Shown piece by piece: positions 1 through 8,827 of a stretch of 64,000 nt of DNA. This DNA is from Bdellovibrio bacteriovorus. GTDB lineage: Bacteria > Bdellovibrionota > Bdellovibrionia > Bdellovibrionales > Bdellovibrionaceae. The stretch spans positions 1 through 64,000 of the forward strand of contig NZ_CP020946.1 of the NCBI RefSeq assembly GCF_002208115.1, written 5' to 3'. The translations under genes and the position numbers were made by a program. Position 1 is the first letter of the stretch; every line of letters starts with the position of its first letter. The notes below the pieces were generated by a model. The model saw only the letters and a list, made by a program, of their open reading frames with translations, was not told where the DNA came from and did not search any database.

Positions 1-573
1 TTCCAACAACTTGAGCTGAGAGGCAATTTTCTCGCGGGGCAAATTGAGCCACGAAAAAACCCTTCTCTCAAAAATAAGTCCCAAACCCAGGGCTAACACC
101 AAAATGATAACCACGGCTGAGGGAACCTGCTGCATCAGAACACCCGGATCCATTTTCACAGCGGGATTCATTTCCTGAACCTTCTGTGCGAACTTTTCCA
201 CCAGTCCCTGAACTTCAGCATACGTGTTGATGCCGTTTCTTTTGAAAGCCCCCAGGATACCCAGGCCAGCGGCCACAGATCCCACGAAGACACTCAGCAG
301 ACCCGAAATCCACCACCCAAGTCCTCTTTGTTCCATTTCCATATAGGCGCCTAAAGTCATCCAAACAGAGCCTAGAAACAGAGCCAGAGGCTGAGCGTTC
401 AGGAGCCACGCTGCTCCTGTGACCACGATCCCCAAAATCCAAAAGGCGACGGGGCCGTAAGTCTTGCGCAAAACACGAAGAAGAGGGGCGCCCATAACCA
501 CAGTGAGCATCGACAACAAAATCGAGAGTGATGAAATTGTGATGAACTTCTGTGGGGTCGCCGTCTTCTTCAT
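1..573 (-). CDS. Polytopic membrane protein, DUF2232/YybS-like (3' end cut by window)
   Basis: The reading frame is open from the ATG at 571-573 to the left edge, 191 codons, so the C-terminus is missing. The translation starts MKKTATPQKFITISSLSILL and holds several hydrophobic segments of 18-22 residues separated by short loops. The pattern, and its place directly after rpsF, resemble the DUF2232 (YybS) proteins found in S6/S18/L9 neighbourhoods of other bacteria. The family assignment is inference from topology and position, because no catalytic motif is visible. It begins 19 bp after the rpsF stop and is probably cotranscribed with rpsF. The function is unknown. Confidence 0.6.
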   Translation of the reverse strand, partial: MKKTATPQKFITISSLSILLSMLTVVMGAPLLRVLRKTYGPVAFWILGIVVTGAAWLLNAQPLALFLGSVWMTLGAYMEMEQRGLGWWISGLLSVFVGSVAAGLGILGAFKRNGINTYAEVQGLVEKFAQKVQEMNPAVKMDPGVLMQQVPSAVVIILVLALGLGLIFERRVFSWLNLPREKIASQLKLLE

Positions 574-592
574 GGCTTACGCCTTTTCTAAA

Positions 593-1051
593 TTATTCGC
601 CTTTGTCGTAGCGCTCAGAACGCTCTGCTTTAGCAGCAGCAAATGCAGCTTTGCGGGCAGCAGCTTTTGCTTCACGTTCTTTTTCACGAGCTGCAGATTC
701 AGCAAGACCTTTTTTGAAGCCTTCCATGAATTTCACAAGTGAAGTGCGCTCATCCAAGCGAGTGTGCATAAAGCGAAGAACTTTGTCGTTGATACGCATA
801 GTTCTTTCAAGCTCTGCAATGGCTTGAGTATCTGCTTCGAATGTAGAGTGGAAGTAGATAGCTTTTTTCAGCTTACCAATTGGAGTTGCCAAAGTTCTTT
901 TACCCCAAGTTTCCAAAGAGTTGATGGAACCTTTGTAGGATTCAATCGTAGCTTTGTTCTTCTTGAAAAGATCTTTTTGATCTTCCAAAGAAGCATCTGG
1001 GTGCATAAGAACGACAACCTCGTAAGGTTTTTTCGTTGTAGTAGTTTCCAT
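593..1051 (-). CDS. rpsF: 30S ribosomal protein S6
   Basis: S6 binds 16S rRNA in the small-subunit platform, normally paired with S18. The 152-residue product starts METTTTKKPYEVVVLMHPDA and shows the S6 ferredoxin-like core, with YEVVVL in strand 1, LETWGKRTLATPIGK in the middle and DKVLRFMHTRLDE near residue 95. A charged Ala/Lys/Glu-rich tail of about 45 residues follows, longer than in the E. coli protein. The ATG at 1051 is chosen over an upstream in-frame start because AAAGGA lies just ahead of it and S6 homology begins there. No rpsR follows directly; the next gene is a membrane protein. Confidence 0.93.
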   Translation of the reverse strand: METTTTKKPYEVVVLMHPDASLEDQKDLFKKNKATIESYKGSINSLETWGKRTLATPIGKLKKAIYFHSTFEADTQAIAELERTMRINDKVLRFMHTRLDERTSLVKFMEGFKKGLAESAAREKEREAKAAARKAAFAAAKAERSERYDKGE

Positions 1052-1199
1052 TGAACTATCCTTTCGGTTTATAGCCCCCACCTCTGTGTGCGGGAGCAAG
1101 GATGACTTTTTAAAATGTTTTACGGGTTTAGCACGGCTTTGGCCCAAGCACAAGGAATAGGCAATTGAATCCCCAAGAAACCAGCCCTAGAATGTGTAA

Positions 1200-1889
1200 A
1201 TGGTCACATTTATTGAGATTATGGACGGTCCCAACGAAGGCTCCCGCTTCAAAGTTGAAGAGGGTTTGACCCTGGGTCGATCCAAGGCCGACATTATCAT
1301 CAAGGACGGAAAAGTCTCCAGCACCCACGCCCAGTTTGCGGTGGACGGGAAGGGGCAGTACGTTCTGCAGGATCTGGAGTCCTCCAACGGGATCCACATC
1401 AACGGCCGCCGTGTGAAAAAAGTGGCCTTATTACCGGGGGTTATCTTTGAGCTGGGCCGAACCCAGTTCAAAGTCGTGACAGTCGAAGAAGAACTCGCAT
1501 TGGACTTTAGCCGCCTGATCACCTGGCGCAGTATTTTGCGCGACCGCCTGGGGGCCTTGGAAGCTCCCGAGAGATCCGAGCCGGTGACCTTACAAAGCTT
1601 TTCTCCTGCGCTGCGTCTTCAGTTCATCCAAGGCATCCAAACCGATGAGGAAATTATTTTAGGGTATGGACCCCGCAAGGCCGGAGCTGACAGCCTGGAC
1701 ATTGAGCTTTTGGATGATGAAGCCCCGAAAGAGGCCTTTGAACTGCACTCAGGACCGGGCATGGTCGAGATTAAAATTAAAGCAGCAGGCCGGGTCACAC
1801 TTAACAATAAATCCGTAGATGCCGAAATGTTAAAAGATGGGGATTTGATTTCTGTGGGGAACACCCTTATTAAAGTCACCTACATCTAG
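1200..1889 (+). CDS. Protein with two FHA-like domains
   Basis: FHA domains bind phosphothreonine peptides. The first domain (about residues 3-93) has the diagnostic residues G26-R27, S40/S41 and H43 in VSSTHAQF, and S62-N63-G64 followed by NG at 68-69. The C-terminal half (about 130-229) looks like a second, diverged FHA fold: LGYGPRK in place of the GR motif, then a late LNNKSVDAEMLKDGDLISVG typical of the last FHA strands. Most phosphopeptide contacts are absent there, so it may be structural. No signal peptide or kinase domain is present. The gene diverges from rpsF across 148 bp and sits 11 bp before a hydrolase gene. Its partner kinase is unknown. Confidence 0.8.
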   Translation: MVTFIEIMDGPNEGSRFKVEEGLTLGRSKADIIIKDGKVSSTHAQFAVDGKGQYVLQDLESSNGIHINGRRVKKVALLPGVIFELGRTQFKVVTVEEELALDFSRLITWRSILRDRLGALEAPERSEPVTLQSFSPALRLQFIQGIQTDEEIILGYGPRKAGADSLDIELLDDEAPKEAFELHSGPGMVEIKIKAAGRVTLNNKSVDAEMLKDGDLISVGNTLIKVTYI

Positions 1890-1900
1890 AGGAAGGCATC

Positions 1901-2785
1901 ATGGACACCACACCGAAAACCACCGGCAGCTTTGAAAGCTTCGACGGCACTCCGATTTATTACGAAGTGCGCGGCGAGGGTGAACCGCTGGTATTGGTGT
2001 ATGGCATCGCCTGTCTGCTGAATCACTGGCATCACCAGATTGAATACTTCTCCAAAAAATATCAGGTCATCAGCTTTGATCTGCGCGGGCATCAGAAATC
2101 CTGTCCTGTGGCCGATGTCAGCCAATTGACCGTGGATGCCCTTTCCAAAGACATTATCGGGCTGATGGCGCACTTAAATATCCGCAAAGCCCACTTTGCC
2201 GGTCACAGTTTTGGCGCGCCTCTGTTGCTGGATCTGTACGAAAAAAAGCCGGAGCTGTTTTTGTCGATGGTCTTTATCAACGGATTTGCGAAGAATCCGA
2301 TCAAGGGCATGTTCGGCCTGGATGTTGTCGAGCCGTTCTTCTATTTTGTGAAATCGCAGTACGAAAATCAGCCGGACGTGTGGAATACTCTGTGGAAACT
2401 GGCGGTGGATAACCCGATGTCGATGTACATCGCAGCACTCGCCGGTGGATTCAACCTGAAAGTCACCCACTTCAAGGACATCGAGGTCTATGCCCGCGGT
2501 GTGGCCCGCATGAATCTGGAAGTGTTCCTAAGGCTGTTTGAAGAGCTGATGAAATACGACGGCGAGCCGGTGCTGGAAAAAATCGAAGTGCCGGTGCTGA
2601 TTATTTCCGGCGAAAAAGACATGGTCACGCCGATCCGCTTTCAGTATCACTTCAAAGAGAAGATCAAACACTCAGAGTTTGTCCTGGTGCCTTACGGGTC
2701 CCACTGCACGCAACTGGATTTCCCGGACTACACCAATCTGAAAATCGAGAAATTCCTGCTCGATGTAAAAGAGCACAAGATCTGA
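1901..2785 (+). CDS. Alpha/beta hydrolase
   Basis: This is a 294-residue alpha/beta-hydrolase-fold enzyme. The visible triad is Ser103 in the nucleophile elbow AGHSFG, Asp240 in ISGEKDMVTP and His268 in YGSHCTQ. An FDLRGHQKS strand-loop at about 59-67 is typical of the family. No signal peptide is present, so it should be cytoplasmic. The substrate cannot be read from the sequence; esterases, epoxide hydrolases and C-C hydrolases share this pattern. It lies 11 bp downstream of the FHA gene, preceded by GAGGAAGG, so the two are probably one transcript ending at the hairpin near 2800-2830. Confidence 0.85.
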   Translation: MDTTPKTTGSFESFDGTPIYYEVRGEGEPLVLVYGIACLLNHWHHQIEYFSKKYQVISFDLRGHQKSCPVADVSQLTVDALSKDIIGLMAHLNIRKAHFAGHSFGAPLLLDLYEKKPELFLSMVFINGFAKNPIKGMFGLDVVEPFFYFVKSQYENQPDVWNTLWKLAVDNPMSMYIAALAGGFNLKVTHFKDIEVYARGVARMNLEVFLRLFEELMKYDGEPVLEKIEVPVLIISGEKDMVTPIRFQYHFKEKIKHSEFVLVPYGSHCTQLDFPDYTNLKIEKFLLDVKEHKI

Positions 2786-2797
2786 TTCTCAAAAATA

Positions 2798-2836
2798 AAA
2801 AAGCCACTCATTTCCAGAGTGGCTTTTGCTTTTTTC
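2798..2836. terminator. Bidirectional rho-independent terminator
   Basis: An 11-bp stem (AAAAGCCACTC at 2799-2809, GAGTGGCTTTT at 2817-2827) encloses a 7-nt loop and is followed by a T-rich run. An A-rich stretch on the left gives a T-run on the other strand. It separates the convergent hydrolase and protease genes. Confidence 0.85.
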
Positions 2837-2854
2837 AATCACCAGTGGGGCTTA

Positions 2855-4498
2855 TTATCTCCACGCCGCTTTAGTGATATCGAAACCGTATCTGTTAACT
2901 GAATCATCGGAAGTGAAGACGATCTTCACATACTCTCCATCAATAACCGGAGAGAATGTCTCATCGTTTTTGCCGCTCATGTTGCCGACAAGTTTGCCGT
3001 TGGCATCATAGAACTCCACTTTGTCGTAATCTCTCTCAGTGTCGAACTTGGAGAAATACACGGAGATCTGTTTTGCGCCCGGAACAGAGACCTCATACAC
3101 CAGGTTGGATTTGTTGGTGTAAGGGTGCGGAGTGGAGTGAGCCACGTCCACAGTCTGCCAGTTTACTGGATCGTTTGGATCCGGCTGCGGCAGGGTGTTG
3201 GTCAGCATGGTATAAGCGTTTGCCAAACCACCTTTGGATTTACCACGAAGGCCCGCCAGAGGCTTGGACGTCGCGATAATTCTTTCCTTCATCTCGATAC
3301 CTGTCAGATTCGGTTCAGCCGTTGCCAGAAGAACCGCCATACCCGACACGTGAGGTGTCGCCATGGAAGTACCGGACCAGGAATCGTAACCCGCACCAGT
3401 GATGGAGGAAACGATGTTCACACCCGGCGCGCCCACGTGAACTTTGGTTTTACCATAGTTCGAGAAGGACGCGATCTGACCGCGGTTGTCGATAGCTGCT
3501 ACCGACAACACGTTTGGCACATCGTAAGTTGCAGGGTAAGTTGGGTTGGAATCGTTGTTGTTGGATTCGTTCCCCGCAGCCGCCACAAACAAAGTGCCTG
3601 CAGCGTTGGATCTTTCGATGGCCTGTTTCAGAGTCTCAGAGTAGCCACCGCCACCCCAGGAGTTGGAAAGAATTTTTGCACCCTTGGAAGTTGCGTAATC
3701 AATGGCTTTCAAAGCACCATCCAAAGAACCCGAACCGCTCGCGGAAAGGAACTTCACACCCATGATGCGAACATTCCAAGCCACACCCACAAGACCTTTA
3801 CCGTCATCTCCGGAAGCACCAATGGTACCAGAGCAGTGAGAGCCGTGACCGTGATCATCCAGTGGATTGCCGGTTGGTTTCGCCGCTGTTACGAAGTTTG
3901 CACCATAAATGTCATCGATGATGCCGTTGCCGTCGTCATCAACGCCGGCTTTACCGTTTAGCTCCGCATCGTTTGTCCAAAGGTTGGATTTCAGATCCGG
4001 GTGGTTGTAGTTGATACCGGTGTCGATCACCGCCACAACAACATCTTTGGAACCTGTCGTGATATCCCAGGCTTGTGCTGCACCGATGTCGATGCCGGCA
4101 ATGCCTTCACGTTTCTGGGAATCAGCCTGACCGGTGTTGATCATGCCCCACAATTGACCCAGCATTGGATCGTTGGGAGTTTTGTTGATTCTGTAAATGA
4201 AGTTCGGCTCTACGATGTCCACGTTGGGATTCATCGCCAGGGATTTCATCACATTGGATTGAATTTCAAACACCGGGCGTTTGATCACGACGATGTTCTG
4301 ACCAGGGATCACATCTTTAATGTAAGAACCCAGATCCTGGCTTAGTTCCTTCATGGAGGAAACGGCCACTGCTTCGTCTTTGAATTTAACGATGAATTCA
4401 CCAGGTACGGATTCAGGCGTTGCTGCAAACGCGTTCAATCCCGTGATCAGCAAACCAAAGAATGCTGCCTTGGAGGCTCTTCCGATAAGCCCTTTCAT
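2855..4498 (-). CDS. Secreted subtilisin-like serine protease (family S8) with CUB/P-like C-terminal domain
   Basis: This is a 547-residue exported serine endoprotease. A Sec signal peptide (about 1-25, ending NAFA-A) is followed by an I9-type inhibitor prodomain (about 30-105, GEFIVKFK to VEPNFIY), then the S8 catalytic domain (about 140-430). The triad is Asp159 in AVIDTGIN, His218 in HGHGSHCSG and Ser378 in SGTSMATPHVSG, with oxyanion Asn310 in AAAGN. Residues about 445-547 form a beta-rich domain (EVSVPGAKQISVYF) resembling CUB or proprotein-convertase P domains. The start at 4498 is chosen because GGAGAGG precedes it and the signal peptide begins there. Prey or extracellular protein degradation is a likely role, by inference from the organism. 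Confidence 0.93.
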   Translation of the reverse strand: MKGLIGRASKAAFFGLLITGLNAFAATPESVPGEFIVKFKDEAVAVSSMKELSQDLGSYIKDVIPGQNIVVIKRPVFEIQSNVMKSLAMNPNVDIVEPNFIYRINKTPNDPMLGQLWGMINTGQADSQKREGIAGIDIGAAQAWDITTGSKDVVVAVIDTGINYNHPDLKSNLWTNDAELNGKAGVDDDGNGIIDDIYGANFVTAAKPTGNPLDDHGHGSHCSGTIGASGDDGKGLVGVAWNVRIMGVKFLSASGSGSLDGALKAIDYATSKGAKILSNSWGGGGYSETLKQAIERSNAAGTLFVAAAGNESNNNDSNPTYPATYDVPNVLSVAAIDNRGQIASFSNYGKTKVHVGAPGVNIVSSITGAGYDSWSGTSMATPHVSGMAVLLATAEPNLTGIEMKERIIATSKPLAGLRGKSKGGLANAYTMLTNTLPQPDPNDPVNWQTVDVAHSTPHPYTNKSNLVYEVSVPGAKQISVYFSKFDTERDYDKVEFYDANGKLVGNMSGKNDETFSPVIDGEYVKIVFTSDDSVNRYGFDITKAAWR

Positions 4499-4625
4499 AT
4501 GATCCTCTCCTTCATTGGGTGATTTTCCAGAAAGCGAAGGGGAAAAATTTTCCCAGACGTTTCCTAGTTCCAAAATGGTACCAATGTGAAAGGGGGCTGG
4601 TTATCTATCTTTCGATTGTGGTTAG

Positions 4626-4678
4626 AATTTTTAAAAATTTTGGCTCAAAGTCCAGTTGTATCCAGACGAAAGTCCAGT
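4626..4678. promoter_or_regulatory. Palindrome plus paired direct repeat upstream of the protease gene
   Basis: The 210-bp gap 4499-4708 contains a perfect 14-bp palindrome AATTTTTAAAAATT (4626-4639). It also holds two copies of AAAGTCCAGT (4647-4656 and 4669-4678) exactly 22 bp apart, with an extra TCCAG at 4661. This is about 130-180 bp upstream of the protease start. A repeat period of two helical turns suits a regulator binding site, but that is inference. Confidence 0.3.
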
Positions 4679-4708
4679 GGTGAGCAGGGAATTCCACCGG
4701 GCTCTCGA

Positions 4709-4960
4709 CTAAGACACGGCTTTTTTGCTGGTCTTTGGTCTAGGTGTGACCTCCTCAACGAAATCAAAACTGAGTTGTTGAGGAGTTTTAAACTGAACAA
4801 TACGTTCAGGGTTTGCCGCCATCTCTTTTTTCTCAGAAGGAGTCGGCACGCTGACTCCTGTTGAAGCTTTGATGAGGTGTTTAATAAAGGCTTCTTTCAC
4901 ACTGTCCGGTGCGTTTTTGTTAAAGCCCAGTTCTGCCATCAGTTGATCAATCTTCTTCAT
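4709..4960 (-). CDS. Small hypothetical protein, 83 aa
   Basis: I do not recognise this gene. The 83-residue product has a helical, mildly charged N-terminal half (MKKIDQLMAELGFNKNAPDS, then VKEAFIKHLIKAS). A Pro/Thr/Ser-rich linker follows, then a C-terminal segment QFKTPQQLSFDFVEEVTP and a basic end. No signal peptide or membrane segment is present. The ATG at 4960 is chosen over a start at 5047 because AAGGA lies 8 nt ahead. It sits alone between the repeat element at 5082-5220 and the protease gene. Confidence 0.55.
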   Translation of the reverse strand: MKKIDQLMAELGFNKNAPDSVKEAFIKHLIKASTGVSVPTPSEKKEMAANPERIVQFKTPQQLSFDFVEEVTPRPKTSKKAVS

Positions 4961-5081
4961 AAGCCCAATCCTTGGTCTAGTTTCGGAAGTTTGCTGAACA
5001 AGCTTTAGAAGTATTCGAAGATGAATTGAATCAAAGATGTCTCTCAATAAGACAGACCCATGCCGCAGAATTTAAAGGTTA

Positions 5082-5220
5082 AAGGTGCCTGGTGATTTTT
5101 TACACCCACACAGCGTCATTTACCTTAAGTCAGCGAATTAACACATAGAAGTCTAAACAGAATAGCCGTGTTTAAGGGGACTTAACGCGCCGTAGGTGTA
5201 AAAAGTCACCAGGCACCTTT
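5082..5220. repeat. MITE-like inverted-repeat element, about 139 bp
   Basis: Two 25/26-nt arms, 5082-5106 and 5195-5220, are reverse complements apart from one missing C in the left arm. The outer ends read AAAGGTGCCTGGTGA and TCACCAGGCACCTTT. An inner pair TTAAGTC (5125-5131) and GACTTAA (5179-5185) allows a long branched hairpin. The element has no ORF. It occupies most of the 300-bp space 4961-5260 between the small gene and the sdh terminator. A non-autonomous mobile or REP-like repeat is the best guess. No second copy was noticed in this window. Confidence 0.65.
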
Positions 5221-5227
5221 TGGAAAT

Positions 5228-5258
5228 AAAAAAGGGAGTCCGAAGACTCCCTTTTGAG
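5228..5258 (-). terminator. Terminator of the sdhCAB operon
   Basis: The stem AAAGGGAGTC (5231-5240) pairs with GACTCCCTTT (5245-5254) around a CGAA loop. On the minus strand it is followed by a T-run (A-tract 5226-5233 on the plus strand). It lies just after the sdhB stop. Confidence 0.85.
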
Positions 5259-5260
5259 AT

Positions 5261-6049
5261 TTAGCCGGCGCCGCCGTCTTTGTGTTTTTCACGTTTGGTG
5301 ACGTTGGCCACGAAGAATTCGCGGTTCATGCGGCTGATGTTGGTCAGCTGGATTTCTTTCGGGCAGGCTGCTTCGCAGGCCCCCGTTGTTGTACAAGCAC
5401 CGAAACCTTCGGCATCCATCGCTCCCACCATGCGCATGGCGCGTTCTTTTCTTTCAACCTGACCCTGCGGAAGCAGTGCCATGTGAGAGATCTTGGCGGA
5501 GGTAAACAGAGCTGCAGAGGCATTCTTACAAGCCGCCACACACGCCCCACAACCGATGCAGGTCGCTGAAGACATCGCTTCATCCGCATCCGCCTTCGGT
5601 ACCAGAATCGCGTTGGCATCCACGGCATTACCCGTGTTTGCAGAGATATAACCACCCGAAGAGATGATGCGATCCAAAGCGGATCTGTCCACCATCAAGT
5701 CCTTGATCATCGGGAAGGCCTTTGCACGGAACGGCTCAATTGTCAGAGTCGCCCCATCGTTGAAGTTACGCATGTGCAACTGGCACACGGTAGTGGACTT
5801 CATCGGACCGTGAGCTTCACCGTCGATCACAAAACCACAGGTACCACAGATACCTTCACGACAGTCGTGGTCAAAGGCGATAGGCTCATCACCCTTTGCC
5901 ACCAGTTCCTCATTCACCGCATCCAGCATTTCCAGGAAAGAAGCGTCTTCAGAAACGTTCTTTGCCTGATACTCTGCAAAGCCCCCTTGGTCTTTCGGGC
6001 CTTTTTGTCTCCAAACTTTCAAAGTCAGATTAATATGTTTTCCAGACAT
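5261..6049 (-). CDS. sdhB: Succinate dehydrogenase/fumarate reductase iron-sulfur subunit
   Basis: This subunit transfers electrons from the flavoprotein to the quinone site through three Fe-S clusters. In 262 residues the [2Fe-2S] ligands are C63, C68, C71 (CREGICGTC) and C89. The [4Fe-4S] and [3Fe-4S] ligands are C164, C167, C170, C174 ([11 protein letters not shown]) and C219, C225, C229. The start [15 protein letters not shown] at 6049 lies 10 bp after the sdhA stop. It is the third gene of an sdhCAB operon on the membrane inner face. Confidence 0.95.
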   Translation of the reverse strand: MSGKHINLTLKVWRQKGPKDQGGFAEYQAKNVSEDASFLEMLDAVNEELVAKGDEPIAFDHDCREGICGTCGFVIDGEAHGPMKSTTVCQLHMRNFNDGATLTIEPFRAKAFPMIKDLMVDRSALDRIISSGGYISANTGNAVDANAILVPKADADEAMSSATCIGCGACVAACKNASAALFTSAKISHMALLPQGQVERKERAMRMVGAMDAEGFGACTTTGACEAACPKEIQLTNISRMNREFFVANVTKREKHKDGGAG

Positions 6050-6059
6050 GTTACGCCTC

Positions 6060-7976
6060 TTATTTGTAACTGCGAGTTGCTAGATGTACGTTATCAAATG
6101 TCAGTTCTTCTTTGTGACGAACAGACGTGTCGATTTTGCCGGTGTATTCCCAGGCAGCCACGTGACAGAAGTTCTTATCATCACGTTTTGCCTCGCCATC
6201 CACCTGGTGCTCCTCACGATAGTGACCACCGCAGGATTCTTCTCTTTCCAAAGCATCACGGCACATCAACTCGCCAAGTTCCAGGAAGTCCGCCACGCGG
6301 CCGGCTTTTTCAAGCTCCACATTCAGATAATTTGCATCACCCGGGATACGAACGTTGTTCCAGAACTCTTCACGGATTTTCGGGATCTCTTGCAGGGCTT
6401 TTTTCAAGCCTTCCGCATTACGACCCATACCGCAGTATTCCCACATCACGTTACCAAGCTCTTTATGGAAGCTGTCGACCGTGCGGGAACCCTTGATGTT
6501 CATCATCTTTTTGATTTCTTCTTTCACACCGTGTTCAGCCGCTTTGAAGGCCTCGTTCGTTGTGGAAACTTTTTCAAGCTTTGTTCCACCCAGGTAGTTA
6601 CCCAGAGTGAATGGAAGAACGAAGTAACCATCCGCCAGACCCTGCATCAGAGCTGAAGCGCCCAAACGGTTGGCCCCGTGGTCAGAGAAGTTCGCTTCCC
6701 CCGCCACGAACAGACCCGGAATAGTGGATTCCAGGTTGTAATCGACCCACAAACCACCCATGGTGTAGTGAGGAGCCGGGTAAATCATCATCGGCTGTTT
6801 GTAAGGATTCTGACCGGTGATTTTGTCGTACATCTCAAACAGATTTCCGTAACGCTCGGAAATCTTGTCTTCACCCAGACGTTTGATCGCGTCTGCGAAA
6901 TCAAGATACACAGCTTTACCGGATTCATTCACCCCGCGGCCTTCGTCACAGCGATATTTCGCCTGGCGGGAGGCAACGTCACGCGGAGCCAGGTTCCCGA
7001 AGGACGGGTACACCCGCTCCAGATAGTAATCACGTTCATTTTCAGGGATGTCGTTCGGATGACGTTTGTCACCAACAGCTTTCGGCACCCACACGCGACC
7101 ATCATTGCGCAGGGATTCAGACATCAAAGTCAGTTTGGACTGATTTTCGCCGTGAACCGGAATGCAAGTCGGGTGAATCTGCGTGTAACAAGGGTTTGCG
7201 AAGTAAGCGCCACGTTTGTGGGCTTTCCAAGCCGCCGTCACCGCACAGTTCATCGCATTGGTGGAAAGGAAGAACACGTTGGAATAACCACCGGAGGCGA
7301 TAACGACCGCATCCGCTTCGTGAGATTCAATTTCACCAGTCAAAAGATTGCGTACGATGATACCGCGGGCTTTGCCGTCGATAACAACCACGTCCAGCAT
7401 TTCACGACGGCTGCGCAGCTCGACGTTGCCGACATCAACCTGTCTCATCATTTCAGAGTAAGCACCCAGAAGAAGCTGCTGACCGGTCTGACCGCGGGCA
7501 TAGAAAGTACGGGACACCTGCGCCCCGCCGAATGAACGGTTGGCCAGAGTTCCGCCGTATTCGCGGGCAAATGGAACACCTTGCGCCACCATCTGGTCGA
7601 TGATGTTCGCAGACACTTCCGCCAGACGATAAACGTTGGCTTCACGAGCGCGGAAGTCGCCGCCTTTTACAGTGTCATAGAAAAGACGGTAAGTGGAATC
7701 GCCATCATTTTGATAGTTTTTCGCAGCATTGATACCACCCTGAGCCGCCACCGAGTGGGCACGGCGAGGGGATTCATGCACGCAGAAAGCTTTGACTTTG
7801 TAACCGAGCTCTCCCAAAGAAGCCGCCGCGGATGCACCGGCAAGACCGGTCCCCACCACGATGATGGAGTGCTTTCTTTTATTCGCCGGATTCACCAGCT
7901 TGTAGTCGAACTTGGTTTTGGTCCATTTGGATTCAATCGGGCCACTTGGAATTTTGCTGTCTAAATTGTGAGCCAT
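6060..7976 (-). CDS. sdhA: Succinate dehydrogenase/fumarate reductase flavoprotein subunit
   Basis: The catalytic subunit oxidises succinate to fumarate with covalent FAD. The 638-residue product has the Rossmann FAD motif [16 protein letters not shown] at about 40-55, the flavinylation His74 in [10 protein letters not shown], and the late FAD motif [18 protein letters not shown]. Its length and a class-B-type partner cytochrome place it with Bacillus/Deltaproteobacteria-type enzymes rather than the E. coli SdhA type (inference). It lies between sdhC (11 bp upstream) and sdhB. Confidence 0.95.
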   Translation of the reverse strand: MAHNLDSKIPSGPIESKWTKTKFDYKLVNPANKRKHSIIVVGTGLAGASAAASLGELGYKVKAFCVHESPRRAHSVAAQGGINAAKNYQNDGDSTYRLFYDTVKGGDFRAREANVYRLAEVSANIIDQMVAQGVPFAREYGGTLANRSFGGAQVSRTFYARGQTGQQLLLGAYSEMMRQVDVGNVELRSRREMLDVVVIDGKARGIIVRNLLTGEIESHEADAVVIASGGYSNVFFLSTNAMNCAVTAAWKAHKRGAYFANPCYTQIHPTCIPVHGENQSKLTLMSESLRNDGRVWVPKAVGDKRHPNDIPENERDYYLERVYPSFGNLAPRDVASRQAKYRCDEGRGVNESGKAVYLDFADAIKRLGEDKISERYGNLFEMYDKITGQNPYKQPMMIYPAPHYTMGGLWVDYNLESTIPGLFVAGEANFSDHGANRLGASALMQGLADGYFVLPFTLGNYLGGTKLEKVSTTNEAFKAAEHGVKEEIKKMMNIKGSRTVDSFHKELGNVMWEYCGMGRNAEGLKKALQEIPKIREEFWNNVRIPGDANYLNVELEKAGRVADFLELGELMCRDALEREESCGGHYREEHQVDGEAKRDDKNFCHVAAWEYTGKIDTSVRHKEELTFDNVHLATRSYK

Positions 7977-7987
7977 GTGTTGTCCCC

Positions 7988-8647
7988 TTAGTTACCGACA
8001 AGGAAAATGAAAACAGGTTGAGCGATGAAACCGGCCGCCACGACAACGGCGTAGGCGTAGCTCAGTTTTTTCCACGTGTTTCTGTAGGTGCCTTCCATCA
8101 ATCCCAAAGACTGGAATGTGGAACCAACACCGTGGCTAAGATGGAAGCCCAGCAGAACCAGACACACCACATACCATGCGATGTAACCAGGGCTTTGGAA
8201 GACTTCAAACATCAGCTTCGCAAGATCGCGCATCACCACACCGTTGACGGTGGTTTCATAATGCGTGCCGTACTTGAAAGTGATCAGATGCAGAATGATG
8301 AAAACCAGAATCAAGCTGCCCTGAATCGCCATCGTGCGGGAAGCCAGCGTGACTTTCTTTTTTCCGGAAGCGGCAACGGCGTAACGCTGCTGTTTTGCCT
8401 CGCGGTTGTTTTTGGTAAGACTCAAAGCACAGAAAACGTGAACGATCAAAGCCAGAACCAGAACGGCTTCTGCGACGTAAATGATGTTTCCGCTTGTGAG
8501 TGCGTGTCCGTAAGCATTGTAGGCATCGTTACTTACGAAGATGAGTAGATTGCCGGCCATGTGTGCGAGAACAAATCCCGCCCATACTAAACCGGTGATT
8601 CCCATTAGGTACTTTTTCCCGACGGTAGATCCGAGAAATCCAGACAT
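7988..8647 (-). CDS. sdhC: Succinate dehydrogenase cytochrome b558 subunit (class B, di-heme type)
   Basis: This is the single membrane anchor and quinone-binding subunit, 219 residues with five hydrophobic helices. Candidate haem-ligand histidines sit in the helices: H29 (LAHMAGN), H48 (YGHAL), H70 (LIVHVF), H120 (ILHLITF), and H169/H172 (GFHLSHG). A single long anchor with no sdhD gene is the Bacillus/Wolinella (type B) arrangement. It is the first gene of the operon. Its start faces etfB across 180 bp. Confidence 0.9.
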   Translation of the reverse strand: MSGFLGSTVGKKYLMGITGLVWAGFVLAHMAGNLLIFVSNDAYNAYGHALTSGNIIYVAEAVLVLALIVHVFCALSLTKNNREAKQQRYAVAASGKKKVTLASRTMAIQGSLILVFIILHLITFKYGTHYETTVNGVVMRDLAKLMFEVFQSPGYIAWYVVCLVLLGFHLSHGVGSTFQSLGLMEGTYRNTWKKLSYAYAVVVAAGFIAQPVFIFLVGN

Positions 8648-8698
8648 GGTGTAGAACCCCTTGTTTTTGGTGTGTATTTTCTCAATAAGTTTCCACTT

Positions 8699-8728
8699 AC
8701 CATACTCCCGGGTGCAGCTTTTTGTCCA
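8699..8728 (-). promoter_or_regulatory. Possible sdh promoter
   Basis: On the minus strand, TGGACA (8728-8723) and TATGGT (8704-8699) are spaced by 18 bp, about 50 bp before sdhC. The match is 5/6 and 4/6 to sigma-70 consensus. Nothing else recognisable occupies 8648-8827, which must also hold the etfB promoter. Confidence 0.35.
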
Positions 8729-8827
8729 TGTCCCCCGTCATGTTTCGCGACACGTTAAATATACAATTTAGTTTTGCCTTTCCTGGACTTGGGATAGAAC
8801 GAAACCCTCTTAAAAACGGGGTAAAAC

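Noticed and set aside
8066-8083. Another CACGTG in TTTTCCACGTGTTTCT within sdhC
   Set aside because: Only one side resembles parS and it is in conserved coding sequence.
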